NCBI GenBank assembly: GCA_021847835.1 | Contig: JAJZPR010000009.1 | Coordinates: forward strand, 48,336 to 97,845 | DNA: 49,510 nt | Direction: 5' to 3' | Source: Pseudomonadota bacterium | GTDB lineage: Bacteria; Pseudomonadota; Gammaproteobacteria; Burkholderiales; Thiobacillaceae | Part shown: piece by piece, positions 1 through 10,112 of the stretch | How the letters are laid out: every line of letters begins with the position of its first letter | How positions within the stretch are numbered: the stretch's first letter is position 1 | The notes under the pieces: model-generated | The model's input: only the letters and a program-made list of their open reading frames with translations | Database searches by the model: none | Told to the model about the DNA's origin: nothing | Translations under genes and position numbers: made by a program

Positions 1-995
<995 letters not shown>

Positions 996-1044
996 GGATT
1001 GTGGCGGCGCGGGGCCGGCAGAAGGAATACGGTGGTTTGAGGAC

Positions 1045-1064
1045 CCGCCCGCGAACGCGGGCGG
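1045..1064. promoter_or_regulatory. GC-rich hairpin between trxA and rho
   Basis: A 9-bp perfect inverted repeat with a 2-base loop (CCGCCCGCG / CGCGGGCGG) lies in the rho leader, between the trxA stop and the rho start. No T-run follows on the minus strand, so it is not a standard intrinsic terminator. It could shape the rho leader; that role is inference. Confidence 0.35.
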
Positions 1065-1100
1065 CGAGAATACGTCTTGTTTTAGGTAAGCCTAGTTGGG

Positions 1101-1427
1101 TTAGATGTTGCTGTCAACAAAAGCGGTGAGCTGGGACTTGGACAGGGCGCCGACCTTGGTCGCCTCGACGTTGCCGTTCTTGAAGATCATCAGCGTGGGA
1201 ATGCCGCGAATGCCGTACTTGGGGGGGGTGGCCTGGTTCTCGTCGATATTGAGCTTGCAGACCTTGAGCTTGCCGGCGTATTCCTTGGCCACTTCGTCCA
1301 GCACCGGGGAAATCATCTTGCACGGGCCGCACCATTCGGCCCAGTAGTCCACCAGAACCGGCAACTGGGATTGCAAGACCTCCTGCTCGAAAGAAGCATC
1401 GGAGATGTAATTAATGTGCTCGCTCAT
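1101..1427 (-). CDS. trxA: Thioredoxin 1
   Basis: Small cytosolic disulfide reductase that passes electrons from thioredoxin reductase to ribonucleotide reductase, PAPS reductase and other targets. At 108 aa it has the normal length. The active site WCGPC is at residues 32-36, and the cis-proline motif GIPTL and the GALSKSQL tail are present. An AGGAG sequence precedes the ATG by about 8 bases. The coding strand has a run of eight C at 1221-1228 encoding part of ATPPKYG, a potential slippage site. It is divergent from fdxA across 173 bp and lies upstream of rho on the same strand. Confidence 0.97.
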   Translation of the reverse strand: MSEHINYISDASFEQEVLQSQLPVLVDYWAEWCGPCKMISPVLDEVAKEYAGKLKVCKLNIDENQATPPKYGIRGIPTLMIFKNGNVEATKVGALSKSQLTAFVDSNI

Positions 1428-1500
1428 TATGGAGAACTCCTGACGGGGAACGTAGACATGCCGGATCGTTGCGGCAACAGGGAAAGTTTTGGGTTCAAGG

Positions 1501-1530
1501 TTGGCAAAACCGGATTATTGCCGCTATCCT
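1501..1530 (+). promoter_or_regulatory. Candidate sigma-70 promoter for fdxA
   Basis: TTGGCA at 1501-1506 and TATCCT at 1525-1530 are separated by 18 bases, about 70 bases before the fdxA ATG in the trxA/fdxA divergent region. Assigned by eye only. Confidence 0.35.
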
Positions 1531-1600
1531 ACCCGAAAATCCATGAAAATTGGAAGCACCCGCGCCACGGGTGGTTTTCCTGATCCTGAAGGCTGCCAGC

Positions 1601-1924
1601 ATGACCTACGTCGTAACCGAATCCTGCATCAAGTGCAAATACACCGACTGCGTGGACGTCTGTCCCGTGGACTGCTTCCGCGAAGGCGAAAACTTCCTGG
1701 TCATCGATCCCGACGAATGCATCGACTGCACCCTGTGCGTGGCGGAATGCCCGGTGGAAGCCATTTTCGCGGAAGACGACTGTCCGGCCGACCAGCGCCA
1801 TTTCCTGGAGATCAACGCCGAACTGGCGAAAAAGTGGAAGCCCATCATCGAGAGCAAGGACGCCTTGCCGGACGCCGATGACTGGGCCAAGGTCAAGGAC
1901 AAGCTGCAGTACCTGGAAAAATAA
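1601..1924 (+). CDS. fdxA: 7Fe-8S ferredoxin FdxA
   Basis: Low-potential electron carrier of the Azotobacter ferredoxin I type. The 107-aa protein has nine cysteines in the family pattern: C9, C12, C17, C21 and C25, then C40, C43, C46 and C50. These would bind one [3Fe-4S] and one [4Fe-4S] cluster, with one cysteine left free. The C-terminal ~55 residues (from [13 protein letters not shown]) form the extension typical of FdxA. The ATG at 1601 is preferred over an in-frame ATG 51 bases upstream, because the mature family starts MTYVVTE. The redox partner is not evident. The next gene starts 5 bases after its stop, so the two may be cotranscribed. Confidence 0.95.
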   Translation: MTYVVTESCIKCKYTDCVDVCPVDCFREGENFLVIDPDECIDCTLCVAECPVEAIFAEDDCPADQRHFLEINAELAKKWKPIIESKDALPDADDWAKVKDKLQYLEK

Positions 1925-1929
1925 TCCCC

Positions 1930-4617
1930 TTGGAAACCCTGGGCGTCACGGCAAACGATCTGTTTGGCGCGGCCGCCCGTCTGCTCCTTGAACGCCACCC
2001 GGAAGCCGCGGCTGCGGCGGACTTTTCCGGCCTCACCGTCCTGGTCCCCAACTTTCAAGCCGGCCATGAACTCTACCGGGCATTGTCGGCCGAGGCCAGA
2101 CGGCGCGCGCTGATCCCGCCGCGCGCGCTCACCTTTCCCGCCTGGGCCGATACCGCCCCGCTCCCGCCCGCGCAGGCCGGGAGCCGGCGCCAGACACTGC
2201 TTTACCAATCGCTCAAGAACTGGCGGCGCTTCGAGGACCGACAGCTCTGGCCGATGTGCGCGGAACTGCTGTCGCTGTTCGATGAGCTGACGCACTGCCG
2301 CGTATCCCTGCCCGATGACGCCGCGGACTTTTCCCGCCGCCTGCGCGAGGCCTACGCCTCGCGCGACACCCGCTCCCTCGACTTCGAGTCGCGCCTCCTG
2401 CACGACAGCTGGTATGCGCTCGCCCGCAACGCGAGCAGCGAGCCGGACGAAGCCTCGCGCCACGTGCAGGCACTGTCCTGGCTGGCCGAGTCGCATGCCG
2501 GGCCGCTGTACGTGCTGGGCATCACGCAATTTTCACCGGCCGAGCGCGAGTGTCTGGAGCGCCTCGCCGCGCGCGAGGCCGTCATCCGCCTGCTGCCCGA
2601 TGCCGGCAGTACGGCGACTGGCCGCCTCCTGCAAACGGCCTGGGCGCAAACGCCGCCCTTGCGCGCACGCGCGCAGCCCTTGCAGGACATGCCGGTTCCT
2701 GACCTGCCCCTGCGCCTCTTCCCCGCCAATTCCCTGGAGGAGGAAGCGCAGGCCGCCAGCATGCAGATTCGCCTGTGGCTGGCGCAAGGCAAGCGCAGGA
2801 TCCTGGTGGTGGCGCAGGACCGGTTGACTGCGCGGCGCACCCGCGCCTTGCTGGAACGCGCCGAAGTGCTGGTGGAAGACGAGACCGGCTGGCCGCTTTC
2901 CACCACCGCGGCCGCCAGTGCCGTCATGCGCTGGATCGAAGCCAGCGCCGACGGTTTCAATCACGAAGACACGCTCGACCTGCTGAAGTCGCCCTACCTG
3001 CTGAACACCTGGCCGGGCGAGGACCTGCACGAGGGCATTGCCAGCCTGGAAATGCAGTTGCGCAAGGACGGGCCCGCGCCCGGGCTGCCCGGCTTGCAGC
3101 ATAGGGCAAGACAGAGCGGCAGCACGCATGCGCAAAACCTCGTCATTGCCTTGCAGCGCGCCGCCCAGCCGCTGGCCGCCAAGCGCCTGCCGCTGGCCGG
3201 CTGGTGCAGGCGTCTGCAGGAAAGCCTGGGCCTGCTGGACATGGCGGCGAGCCTCAGGCAGGACGAAGCCGGCCGCCAGCTCCTCGACGAACTCGCCCAG
3301 CGCATGCACGAATTGCAGACGGACCAGACGCCCTACGGTTTCAGCGAATGGCGGCGGTGGCTCGCGCAGGAATGGGAAAGCGCGAATTTCGTCGACCATG
3401 GCGTGGAAAGCCCGGTCGTGTTCACCCACCTTGCCGCCACACGCTGCCGCCCGGCAGATGCCGTGCTGGTTCTCGGTGCGGATGCCGCCAAGCTGCCCGC
3501 ACCGCCGCCCGTCTCGCCTTTTTTCAACCAGCGGGTGCGGGCGGCGCTGGGCTTGCCCGGCATTGCCGATCAGCAGGCGCAAACCGAAAGCGACCTGCTG
3601 TTTCTGTTGAGTCCCGGCCCGGAGGCGCTGGTTACCTGGCGTGCGCGCCAGAATGGCGAAGACACGCTGGTCAGCCCCTGGTTTGCCAGGCTCGAATCGC
3701 TGTGCAAGCTGGCCTGGGGCCGCAGCCTCGTCGATACCCGGCTGCGCGGGCTGGCCGGCGCCACCCGCCCTGCCGCAGAGCTGTCGCCGGCCGCCGCGCC
3801 GCGGCCTGCGCTTGCGGCCGGGCAGGTTCCGCAGCGCATCAGCCCCAGCGCCTACAACCAGCTCGTGGCCTGCCCCTACCAGTATTTCGCCGCCCGGGTT
3901 CTGCGTCTCGAAGAACTGGACGACATCGACACCGAACTCGACAAGCGCGATTACGGCGAAACCGTCCATGCCATTCTCGACCGCTTTCACCGCCAATACC
4001 CGGTATTGGGCGACATCCCGGACGCAGTGCTGATCGAGGCGCTGCAAAACATCTCCGAAGCCGAATTCGGGAACATCGGCGATGGCGATTTTTTCGCGCT
4101 GGCCTGGCTGCGGCGCTGGCAAGGCCGGCTGCCGGCCTACCTGGCCTGGCAGCGCGCACGCGAAGCCCAGGGCTGGCGCTGGCAGGCCGGCGAGGAAAAA
4201 CGCAGCCGCGGCTTTCCCTTGACCGATGGCAGCACGCTGGAACTCGCAGGCACGCTGGACCGCATCGACCGCAAAGGCGACAAATATGCGGTGCTCGACT
4301 ACAAGACCGGCGCCGCCGCCAAACTGCGCGCGCAACTGTCCGCGCCCGGAGAAGACGTGCAATTGCCGGCCTATGCATTGCTGCTCGATCAGCATGTCAG
4401 CTCCGCCGCCTACGTGACCGTGGATGAAGCCAAAACCGGCGACCTTTCTCCAGCGCAGGAGATCGCGGAACTGAGCCGGGCAACCGGAGAGCGGCTGGTA
4501 AAGATTTTCAATCGGCTGCATGAAGGCGCGCCCCTGCCCGCCCAGGGCATAGACGCCGCCTGTGACTATTGCAGCATGCGCGGCCTGTGCCGCAAGGATT
4601 ACTGGCTGAATGACTGA
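1930..4617 (+). CDS. AddB-type PD-(D/E)XK nuclease (inactive-helicase subunit)
   Basis: Probable nuclease subunit of a two-subunit ATP-dependent exonuclease for double-strand break processing, acting with the next gene. The 895-aa protein has a degenerate superfamily I helicase-like N-terminal part. Its C-terminal nuclease shows YGETVHAILDRFH, then LDYKTG (D790, K792) and QLPAYALLL. Cysteines C648 (in CPYQYF), C878, C881 and C887 match the four-cysteine iron-sulfur staple of AddB-family nucleases. The start is a TTG, 5 bases after the fdxA stop; no better in-frame start appears for about 100 codons. The stop overlaps the helicase start by 8 bases. Betaproteobacterial versions are divergent from Bacillus AddB, so no symbol is given. 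Confidence 0.88.
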   Translation: METLGVTANDLFGAAARLLLERHPEAAAAADFSGLTVLVPNFQAGHELYRALSAEARRRALIPPRALTFPAWADTAPLPPAQAGSRRQTLLYQSLKNWRRFEDRQLWPMCAELLSLFDELTHCRVSLPDDAADFSRRLREAYASRDTRSLDFESRLLHDSWYALARNASSEPDEASRHVQALSWLAESHAGPLYVLGITQFSPAERECLERLAAREAVIRLLPDAGSTATGRLLQTAWAQTPPLRARAQPLQDMPVPDLPLRLFPANSLEEEAQAASMQIRLWLAQGKRRILVVAQDRLTARRTRALLERAEVLVEDETGWPLSTTAAASAVMRWIEASADGFNHEDTLDLLKSPYLLNTWPGEDLHEGIASLEMQLRKDGPAPGLPGLQHRARQSGSTHAQNLVIALQRAAQPLAAKRLPLAGWCRRLQESLGLLDMAASLRQDEAGRQLLDELAQRMHELQTDQTPYGFSEWRRWLAQEWESANFVDHGVESPVVFTHLAATRCRPADAVLVLGADAAKLPAPPPVSPFFNQRVRAALGLPGIADQQAQTESDLLFLLSPGPEALVTWRARQNGEDTLVSPWFARLESLCKLAWGRSLVDTRLRGLAGATRPAAELSPAAAPRPALAAGQVPQRISPSAYNQLVACPYQYFAARVLRLEELDDIDTELDKRDYGETVHAILDRFHRQYPVLGDIPDAVLIEALQNISEAEFGNIGDGDFFALAWLRRWQGRLPAYLAWQRAREAQGWRWQAGEEKRSRGFPLTDGSTLELAGTLDRIDRKGDKYAVLDYKTGAAAKLRAQLSAPGEDVQLPAYALLLDQHVSSAAYVTVDEAKTGDLSPAQEIAELSRATGERLVKIFNRLHEGAPLPAQGIDAACDYCSMRGLCRKDYWLND

Positions 4618-7600
4618 GCAGGCTTTCGATTCCAGCATTGCGCTGGACCCCGCCCGCTCCGTGGTGGTGGAAGCCTGCGCCGGCAGCGGCAAGACCTGGC
4701 TCCTGGTGTCGCGCATCCTGCGCGCGCTGCTGGCCGGCGCCGAGCCGTCGGAAATCCTCGCCATCACCTTCACGCGCAAGGCCGCGCTGGAAATGCAGGC
4801 GCGCCTGAACGAATGGCTGGAAATACTGGCCACCGCAGACGACGCCAGAGTGCGCGAGGAGCTTGCCTATCGCGGCATTGCCGAAGCCGAAATGGAACAG
4901 ATGCTGCCGCGCGTCCGCGGCCTGCACGAAAAGGTGCTGATGGCGCGCCCCGGCATCACGCTGACCACTTTCCACGGCTGGTTTCTGGAGGTGCTGAAGC
5001 GCGCGCCGCTCGATGCGGGAATGTCGCAATTCGAGCTGACCGAACAGGCCGGCATGCTGGAAAAGGAGGCCTGGCTGCAGTTGAAGGACCGCTTGCGCAG
5101 GGAGCCGGCCGGCGCCGTGGCAAGGGCCTTCGATGCGCTGGTCAGCGAAATCGGACTGCCCAGCACGCGCACCCTGCTGGGCAGTTTCCTGCGCCAGCGC
5201 GCCGACTGGCTCGCGCTCACCGCCGGCAAGGCCGATGCGGTGGCCGCGATGCAGCAGCGGCTGGGCGAGGAGGCGGGCGTCATGCCCGATGCCGATGTAT
5301 TGGGCGATTGCCTGGCGCCAGGCCTGCTTGCGCAATTGAAGGACTATGCCGCACTGCTGGCACGCAATAACACCGGCCCGGATTCCGAGCACGCATTGAA
5401 TGCCGCAAGCTTGCAGGATGCCTTGGCGTCATCCTCGCTGGAAACGGTTTTTGAATGTGCCTGCACCGCCCTGCTCACGCAAAAAAACGAACCGCGCAAA
5501 CACAAGCCTAGCAAGAAAAGCCAGGAGCGCCTGGGCAATGACGAGCCGCGTTTTTTCTCGCTGCACGAAGAGCTTGCGAGCGCACTGTCGAAAGCCAGGG
5601 AGCAACTTGCAGCGCAGCGCTGGCTTGCCCTGCACGAATCGGGGCTGCTGTGCGGCACCGCGCTGCTTGAGGAATACCAGGCGCTCAAGGACCAGCGCCA
5701 GCTGCTGGACTTCGCCGACATCGAGTGGCTGACTGCGCGCCTGCTCTCCGATTCGGATGCGGCCGAGTACCTGCAATACAAGCTGGATGCGCGCTATCGC
5801 CACATCCTGCTGGACGAGTTCCAGGACACCAGCCCGCTGCAATGGAAAATCCTGCGCGCCTGGCTCAGCGCTTCGCAGGGGGCGGGACGCGCACCGTCGG
5901 TATTCATGGTCGGCGACCCCAAACAGTCGATCTACCGTTTCCGCGGCGCCGATGCGAGGCTGTTCGACGAGGCGGCCGCGTTCCTCGAGCGCCAGGGCGC
6001 CATCAAGCTCATGCACAACACCACGCGCCGGCTGGCGCCGCCGGTGCTGGAGATCGTCAATCGCACCTTCGCCGCGGTGGCCGACCGCTATCCGCGCTAC
6101 CAGCCGCACGAGGCGCATGAAAAGGCTCTGCCCGGCTACGTGGAACTCGTTCCGCAGTTTCCCGTGCCGGAACAGGCCGATGAGCCCGCCGGACTGCGCG
6201 ACCCCTTGACCACCCCCCTGCCCGATGAGGCCGGCGCCGCCCGCGAAGCCGAGGCCAGGCATTTTGCCGCCCGGCTGCTGGAGATCAGGGCGGGATGGTC
6301 GGTGCACGAAAACGGCAAGATGCGCCCCGTGCGATGGTCTGATGTGCTCGCCCTCGTGCGCACGCGCAAGCACCTGGCCGCCTACGAACAGGCGCTCAAG
6401 GCCGCAGGCATCCCCGCCGTCTCCACTCGCCAGGGCGGGCTGCTCGACACCCTGGAAGCCCGGGACCTGATCGCGCTGCTGACGTTCCTGGTGACGCCCT
6501 CGGCCAATCTCGAACTGGCGCACGCCCTGCGCTCACCGCTGTTCGCCTGCACCGACGAAGACCTGCTGAGCCTGGCCGCTCACAAGAACTGGTGGGCCGC
6601 CGTCAGAACTTCGGCGCTTCCGCGCCTTGCCCGCGCGGCCGAACTGCTCGGACGCTGGCGCAACCTGGCCGGCCGCCTGCCGGTGCACGATCTGCTGGAC
6701 AGGATTTTCCACGAGGGGGACATGCTGGCGCGCTATCTGGCTGCCGTGCCGGCTCCGATGCACGCCGGTGTTGCGGCCAACCTGCATGCGCTGATGGAGC
6801 TGGCGCTGAACCTCTCGGGCGGCCGCTATCCCAGCCTGCCGCGCTTCGTGTTCGAACTCAGGCAGCTGCGCAGCGCCCGCGCAGAGGAAGCGCCGGACGA
6901 AGCCGACACTGCCGAGGGCCAGGATGCCGTCAGCCTGATGACCGTGCACGGCGCCAAGGGCCTGGAAGCCCCCATCGTCTGGCTGCTGGATGCAGGCCCT
7001 GGCAAACCCGGAGCGGACAGCTACCGCGCGCTGTCGGACTGGCAGCCGGGAGAGGAGGCTCCCCGGCATTTTTCCTTGTTTTTCAAGAACGAAATTTCCG
7101 GCGCGCCGCAACGAGCCCTGCTGGAACGGGAATCCGTATTGATGGAAACCGAGGCCTACAACCTGCTCTACGTGGCCATGACCCGGGCAAAACAGGCGCT
7201 GTTCGTCAGCGGCAATGACAGCCGAGCCAAGGGTCTGCGCGACGAGCGCGACTGGCATGCGCGCATCGGTGCCGCATTTGGCGCGCAGGAAGCCGGCCAG
7301 GCGCTCATCCATGGCAGCGCCCTGGCCGGTCCCGGCGGGCCGACCCCTGCGCCGCCTCCGGCCGCAGAGGCCGAAGCGCCTGTCATCCCGGCCCTGCCGC
7401 CCATCGTGCCGGCAGGCATGCGCCGGCAAAAGGCTGACAGCGATAAAATCCGCATGGGTACGCTGGTCCATCGACTGCTGGAAATGCTTGCCTCGGGCAC
7501 ACCGCCGGACAAGGACATGCTGCGCCCGCGGCAGCCTCAAAATTTCGACCAGGCCTGGGAGATCGCACAGACCATCTGCCGGGCCGCAGGACTGAGGCGG

Positions 7601-7882
7601 TTTTTCGACCCCGGACAATATCTGCGCGCCCGCAACGAACTGGACTTTGTCGACGGCAGCGGCAGGCTGCAGCGCATCGACCGCCTGGTCGAGTTTGAGG
7701 ACGAGGCCTGGGTGCTGGATTACAAGACAGGCGCGGCGGACATGGCGAGCGGGAGGCATGCGCTCGTCGCCAGTTACCGCGCCCAGTTGCAGGCCTATGC
7801 AGAGGCCGTCGGGGCCTTGCTGCCCGGCAAGCCGGTACGGGCAGGCATCATTCTGGCGGATGGCAAACTGGTCGAGCTATGA
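4610..7882 (+). CDS. AddA-type UvrD/Rep helicase-nuclease
   Basis: Superfamily I helicase fused to a PD-(D/E)XK nuclease, 1090 aa, the motor subunit of the predicted exonuclease. Helicase motifs in order: Walker A AGSGKT (residues 24-29), ITFTRKAA (motif Ia), DEFQDT (402-407), VGDPKQSIYRFRGAD (motif III), SLMTVHGAKGLE (motif V) and LLYVAMTRAK (motif VI). The C-terminal nuclease has RMGTLVHRLLE and LDYKTG (D1037, K1039), followed by RAQLQAYAEAV. Its ATG lies inside the end of the nuclease subunit gene, implying translational coupling, and its stop overlaps the following methyltransferase start (ATGA). No chi-recognition property can be read from sequence. Confidence 0.92.
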   Translation: MTEQAFDSSIALDPARSVVVEACAGSGKTWLLVSRILRALLAGAEPSEILAITFTRKAALEMQARLNEWLEILATADDARVREELAYRGIAEAEMEQMLPRVRGLHEKVLMARPGITLTTFHGWFLEVLKRAPLDAGMSQFELTEQAGMLEKEAWLQLKDRLRREPAGAVARAFDALVSEIGLPSTRTLLGSFLRQRADWLALTAGKADAVAAMQQRLGEEAGVMPDADVLGDCLAPGLLAQLKDYAALLARNNTGPDSEHALNAASLQDALASSSLETVFECACTALLTQKNEPRKHKPSKKSQERLGNDEPRFFSLHEELASALSKAREQLAAQRWLALHESGLLCGTALLEEYQALKDQRQLLDFADIEWLTARLLSDSDAAEYLQYKLDARYRHILLDEFQDTSPLQWKILRAWLSASQGAGRAPSVFMVGDPKQSIYRFRGADARLFDEAAAFLERQGAIKLMHNTTRRLAPPVLEIVNRTFAAVADRYPRYQPHEAHEKALPGYVELVPQFPVPEQADEPAGLRDPLTTPLPDEAGAAREAEARHFAARLLEIRAGWSVHENGKMRPVRWSDVLALVRTRKHLAAYEQALKAAGIPAVSTRQGGLLDTLEARDLIALLTFLVTPSANLELAHALRSPLFACTDEDLLSLAAHKNWWAAVRTSALPRLARAAELLGRWRNLAGRLPVHDLLDRIFHEGDMLARYLAAVPAPMHAGVAANLHALMELALNLSGGRYPSLPRFVFELRQLRSARAEEAPDEADTAEGQDAVSLMTVHGAKGLEAPIVWLLDAGPGKPGADSYRALSDWQPGEEAPRHFSLFFKNEISGAPQRALLERESVLMETEAYNLLYVAMTRAKQALFVSGNDSRAKGLRDERDWHARIGAAFGAQEAGQALIHGSALAGPGGPTPAPPPAAEAEAPVIPALPPIVPAGMRRQKADSDKIRMGTLVHRLLEMLASGTPPDKDMLRPRQPQNFDQAWEIAQTICRAAGLRRFFDPGQYLRARNELDFVDGSGRLQRIDRLVEFEDEAWVLDYKTGAADMASGRHALVASYRAQLQAYAEAVGALLPGKPVRAGIILADGKLVEL

Positions 7883-8472
7883 GCGAAAAGCCCTTTTCCG
7901 AATCCTGCGAACGCAACAAGGGACCCATCCTCGACATCCTGCGCGAGGTGTTCACGCGGCCCGCGCTCATTCTGGAAATCGGTTCCGGCACCGGCCAGCA
8001 CGCCGTGCATTTCGCTGCGGCCTTGCCGCATCTCGTCTGGCAGACCGGCGACCTGGCCGCCAATCATGCCGGCATCATGGCGTGGATCGAGGAGGCTGCG
8101 CTGCCCAACGTGCTGGCGCCGATCGTGCTGGATGTGAACGGGCCCTGGCCCGAGCGGACTTATGGCGGCGTGTTCACGGCCAATACCCTGCACATCGTGT
8201 CCTGGGAGTTGGCGCAGAAACTGGTTGACGGCGCGGGCAGCCTGTTGGAGAAGGACGGGCTGTTGGTGATATACGGCCCGTTCAATTACCGCGGCAGTTT
8301 CACTTCGGACAGCAATGCCCGCTTCGACGCATGGCTGAAAGCGCGCGATCCGCGCGCGGGCATCCGCGATTTCGAGGCCGTATCGAAATGCGCGGAAATC
8401 AACGGCCTGCGCCTCGAAGCAGACCATGCCATGCCCGCCAACAACCGGCTGCTGGTCTTCGTGAAAAATTGA
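7879..8472 (+). CDS. DUF938 family SAM-dependent methyltransferase-like protein
   Basis: A 197-aa class I methyltransferase-like protein of the DUF938 family; substrate unknown. It starts MSEKPFSESCERNKGPIL, typical of the family. The SAM-binding glycine motif LEIGSGTGQHAVHFA is near residues 33-47, and FTANTLHIVSWE with IYGPFNYRG follows. It overlaps the helicase stop by four bases (ATGA), so it is probably cotranslated with the DNA-repair genes, although no functional link is known. An A/T-rich promoter-like stretch follows its stop. Confidence 0.85.
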   Translation: MSEKPFSESCERNKGPILDILREVFTRPALILEIGSGTGQHAVHFAAALPHLVWQTGDLAANHAGIMAWIEEAALPNVLAPIVLDVNGPWPERTYGGVFTANTLHIVSWELAQKLVDGAGSLLEKDGLLVIYGPFNYRGSFTSDSNARFDAWLKARDPRAGIRDFEAVSKCAEINGLRLEADHAMPANNRLLVFVKN

Positions 8473-8474
8473 GC

Positions 8475-8502
8475 TTGGCAGCGCGCGGTTCTGGGCTATA
8501 AA
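8475..8502 (+). promoter_or_regulatory. Candidate sigma-70 promoter placing +1 at the next start codon
   Basis: TTGGCA (8475-8480), a 16-base spacer and TATAAA (8497-8502). The expected +1 (about 8509) coincides with the A of the ATG at 8509. There is no Shine-Dalgarno sequence in front of that ATG, so a leaderless mRNA is possible. Confidence 0.45.
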
Positions 8503-8508
8503 AACCAT

Positions 8509-8853
8509 ATGAAGATCAGCGACCTCATTCCGCGCTGGGGCAGCCATTTGCACCCGCCGCTGGCGGGCAGGCACTACCGCATGCAGTTGCCGCTGCGCGA
8601 CGCCGCGCGCATCGAAGCCTTGCAGATCATGTATCCGGACTGCACGGAGGAGGAAATATTGTCCGACCTCTTGCACGCCGCGCTGGACGAGCTGGAAGTC
8701 GCCATGCCCTATGTGCCCGGCAAGCGCGTCATTGCGGAAGACGACCAGGGCGATCCCATCTATGAAGACCTCGGCCCCACCCCGCGCTTCTACTGCCTGA
8801 GCCATGAGCTCATGCGCAAGCTGGCCGGGAAAAAACCAAATGGAGGGAAGTAA
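8509..8853 (+). CDS. Conserved small protein of unknown function
   Basis: A 114-aa soluble protein without signal peptide or membrane segment. It begins MKISDLIPRWGSHLHPP and has an acidic helical middle (TEEEILSDLLHAALDELE), then AMPYVPGKRVIAEDDQGDPI and GPTPRFYCLSHELMRK. I recall similar proteins in gammaproteobacteria labelled pilin-assembly or pili-tip components, but nothing here supports a pilus role. The start is chosen because ATG 8509 sits directly downstream of a good promoter-like sequence. argJ follows 32 bases after the stop on the same strand. Confidence 0.75.
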   Translation: MKISDLIPRWGSHLHPPLAGRHYRMQLPLRDAARIEALQIMYPDCTEEEILSDLLHAALDELEVAMPYVPGKRVIAEDDQGDPIYEDLGPTPRFYCLSHELMRKLAGKKPNGGK

Positions 8854-8885
8854 AATAGCGGCTTCCGAATCCTGAAGCTGCTGCC

Positions 8886-10112
8886 ATGCCCGTCAATCTC
8901 GCCGTCCCCGATCCTGCCTCGCTTCAGCCTGTCGCCGGAGTCAGACTCGGCATTGCCTCCGCAGGCATCAAGAAACCCGGCCGCCGCGACATCACCCTGA
9001 TCGAACTCGCAGCCGGCTCGAAAGTGGCGGGCGTGTTCACGCAAAACCGCTTCTGCGCCGCGCCGGTGACGGTATGCAGGCAGCACCTTCAAGGCGGCAA
9101 CATCCGCGCCCTCGTCATCAACACCGGCAACGCCAATGCCGGCACCGGCGAGCAAGGTCTCGAACGCGCGCGCCAGACCTGCGCCGCAGTGGCGGAACTG
9201 TTCGGCATCGAGGCCGAACAGGTGCTGCCGTTTTCCACCGGCGTGATCCTGGAGCCTTTGCCCGTCGACAAGATTCTGCCCGCGCTGCCCGCGGCCAAGG
9301 CCGATCTGACGCCGAACCACTGGAGCGAGGCGGCGCACGCCATCATGACCACCGACATCGTGGCCAAGGCCGCTTCGGTCAGGACCGAGATCGCCGGCAA
9401 GGCCGTCACCGTCACCGGCATCGCCAAGGGCTCGGGCATGATCCACCCCAACATGGCCACCATGCTGGGCTATGTCGCGACCGACGCGGCGGTGTCGCAA
9501 GCCATGCTCAATCAACTGGCGAAGGAAGTCGCCGATGTCTCGTTCAACTGCGTGACCGTGGACGGCGACACCTCGACCAACGACAGCTTCATCCTCATCG
9601 CCACCGGCCAGGCGGGCCATGCGGAAATCGCCGACGACAATGCGGCCGCCTACGCTGTGTTGAAGGCCGCGCTCTCGGAAGTATCGATCAAGCTCGCGCA
9701 GGCCATGGCGCGCGACGGCGAGGGCGCCACCAAGTTCATGACGGTGAAAATCGAAAAGGGCCGCGACCATGCCGAGTGCAAGCAGATCGCCTACGCCATC
9801 GCGCGCTCGCCGCTGGTCAAGACCGCGTTCTTCGCCAGCGACCCCAACCTGGGCAGGATCCTGGCCGCCATCGGCTATGCCGGGGTGGCGGACCTCGACG
9901 TGGACGACATCCAGGTCCATCTCGGCGACGTGCTGGTGGCGGAGAAGGGCGGTCGCGCCGCGAGCTACACCGAAGCACAGGGCGCGGCCGTGATGAAGGA
10001 AGCCGAAATCACCATCCGCGTTGTATTGAACCGCGGCGACGCGCATGCCACGGTATGGACCTGCGATTTCTCCTACGATTACGTGAAGATCAACGCGGAG
10101 TATCGTACTTGA
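8886..10112 (+). CDS. argJ: Bifunctional glutamate N-acetyltransferase / ornithine acetyltransferase
   Basis: Arginine biosynthesis enzyme that transfers acetyl groups from N-acetylornithine to glutamate. It is 408 aa, the normal length for ArgJ. The autoproteolytic site is visible as [18 protein letters not shown]: cleavage between A191 and T192 gives alpha and beta chains with T192 as nucleophile. Other family segments are [14 protein letters not shown] near residue 75 and NPLGRI-like [15 protein letters not shown] near the C-terminus. Whether it also uses acetyl-CoA cannot be told from sequence. It overlaps the following ATPase gene, whose TTG start shares bases with the argJ TGA. Confidence 0.97.
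   Translation: MPVNLAVPDPASLQPVAGVRLGIASAGIKKPGRRDITLIELAAGSKVAGVFTQNRFCAAPVTVCRQHLQGGNIRALVINTGNANAGTGEQGLERARQTCAAVAELFGIEAEQVLPFSTGVILEPLPVDKILPALPAAKADLTPNHWSEAAHAIMTTDIVAKAASVRTEIAGKAVTVTGIAKGSGMIHPNMATMLGYVATDAAVSQAMLNQLAKEVADVSFNCVTVDGDTSTNDSFILIATGQAGHAEIADDNAAAYAVLKAALSEVSIKLAQAMARDGEGATKFMTVKIEKGRDHAECKQIAYAIARSPLVKTAFFASDPNLGRILAAIGYAGVADLDVDDIQVHLGDVLVAEKGGRAASYTEAQGAAVMKEAEITIRVVLNRGDAHATVWTCDFSYDYVKINAEYRT

Noticed and set aside
2533-4833. A 766-codon open frame antisense to the AddB-type nuclease gene
   Set aside because: No recognisable domain, and it crosses the junction of two well-supported plus-strand genes.
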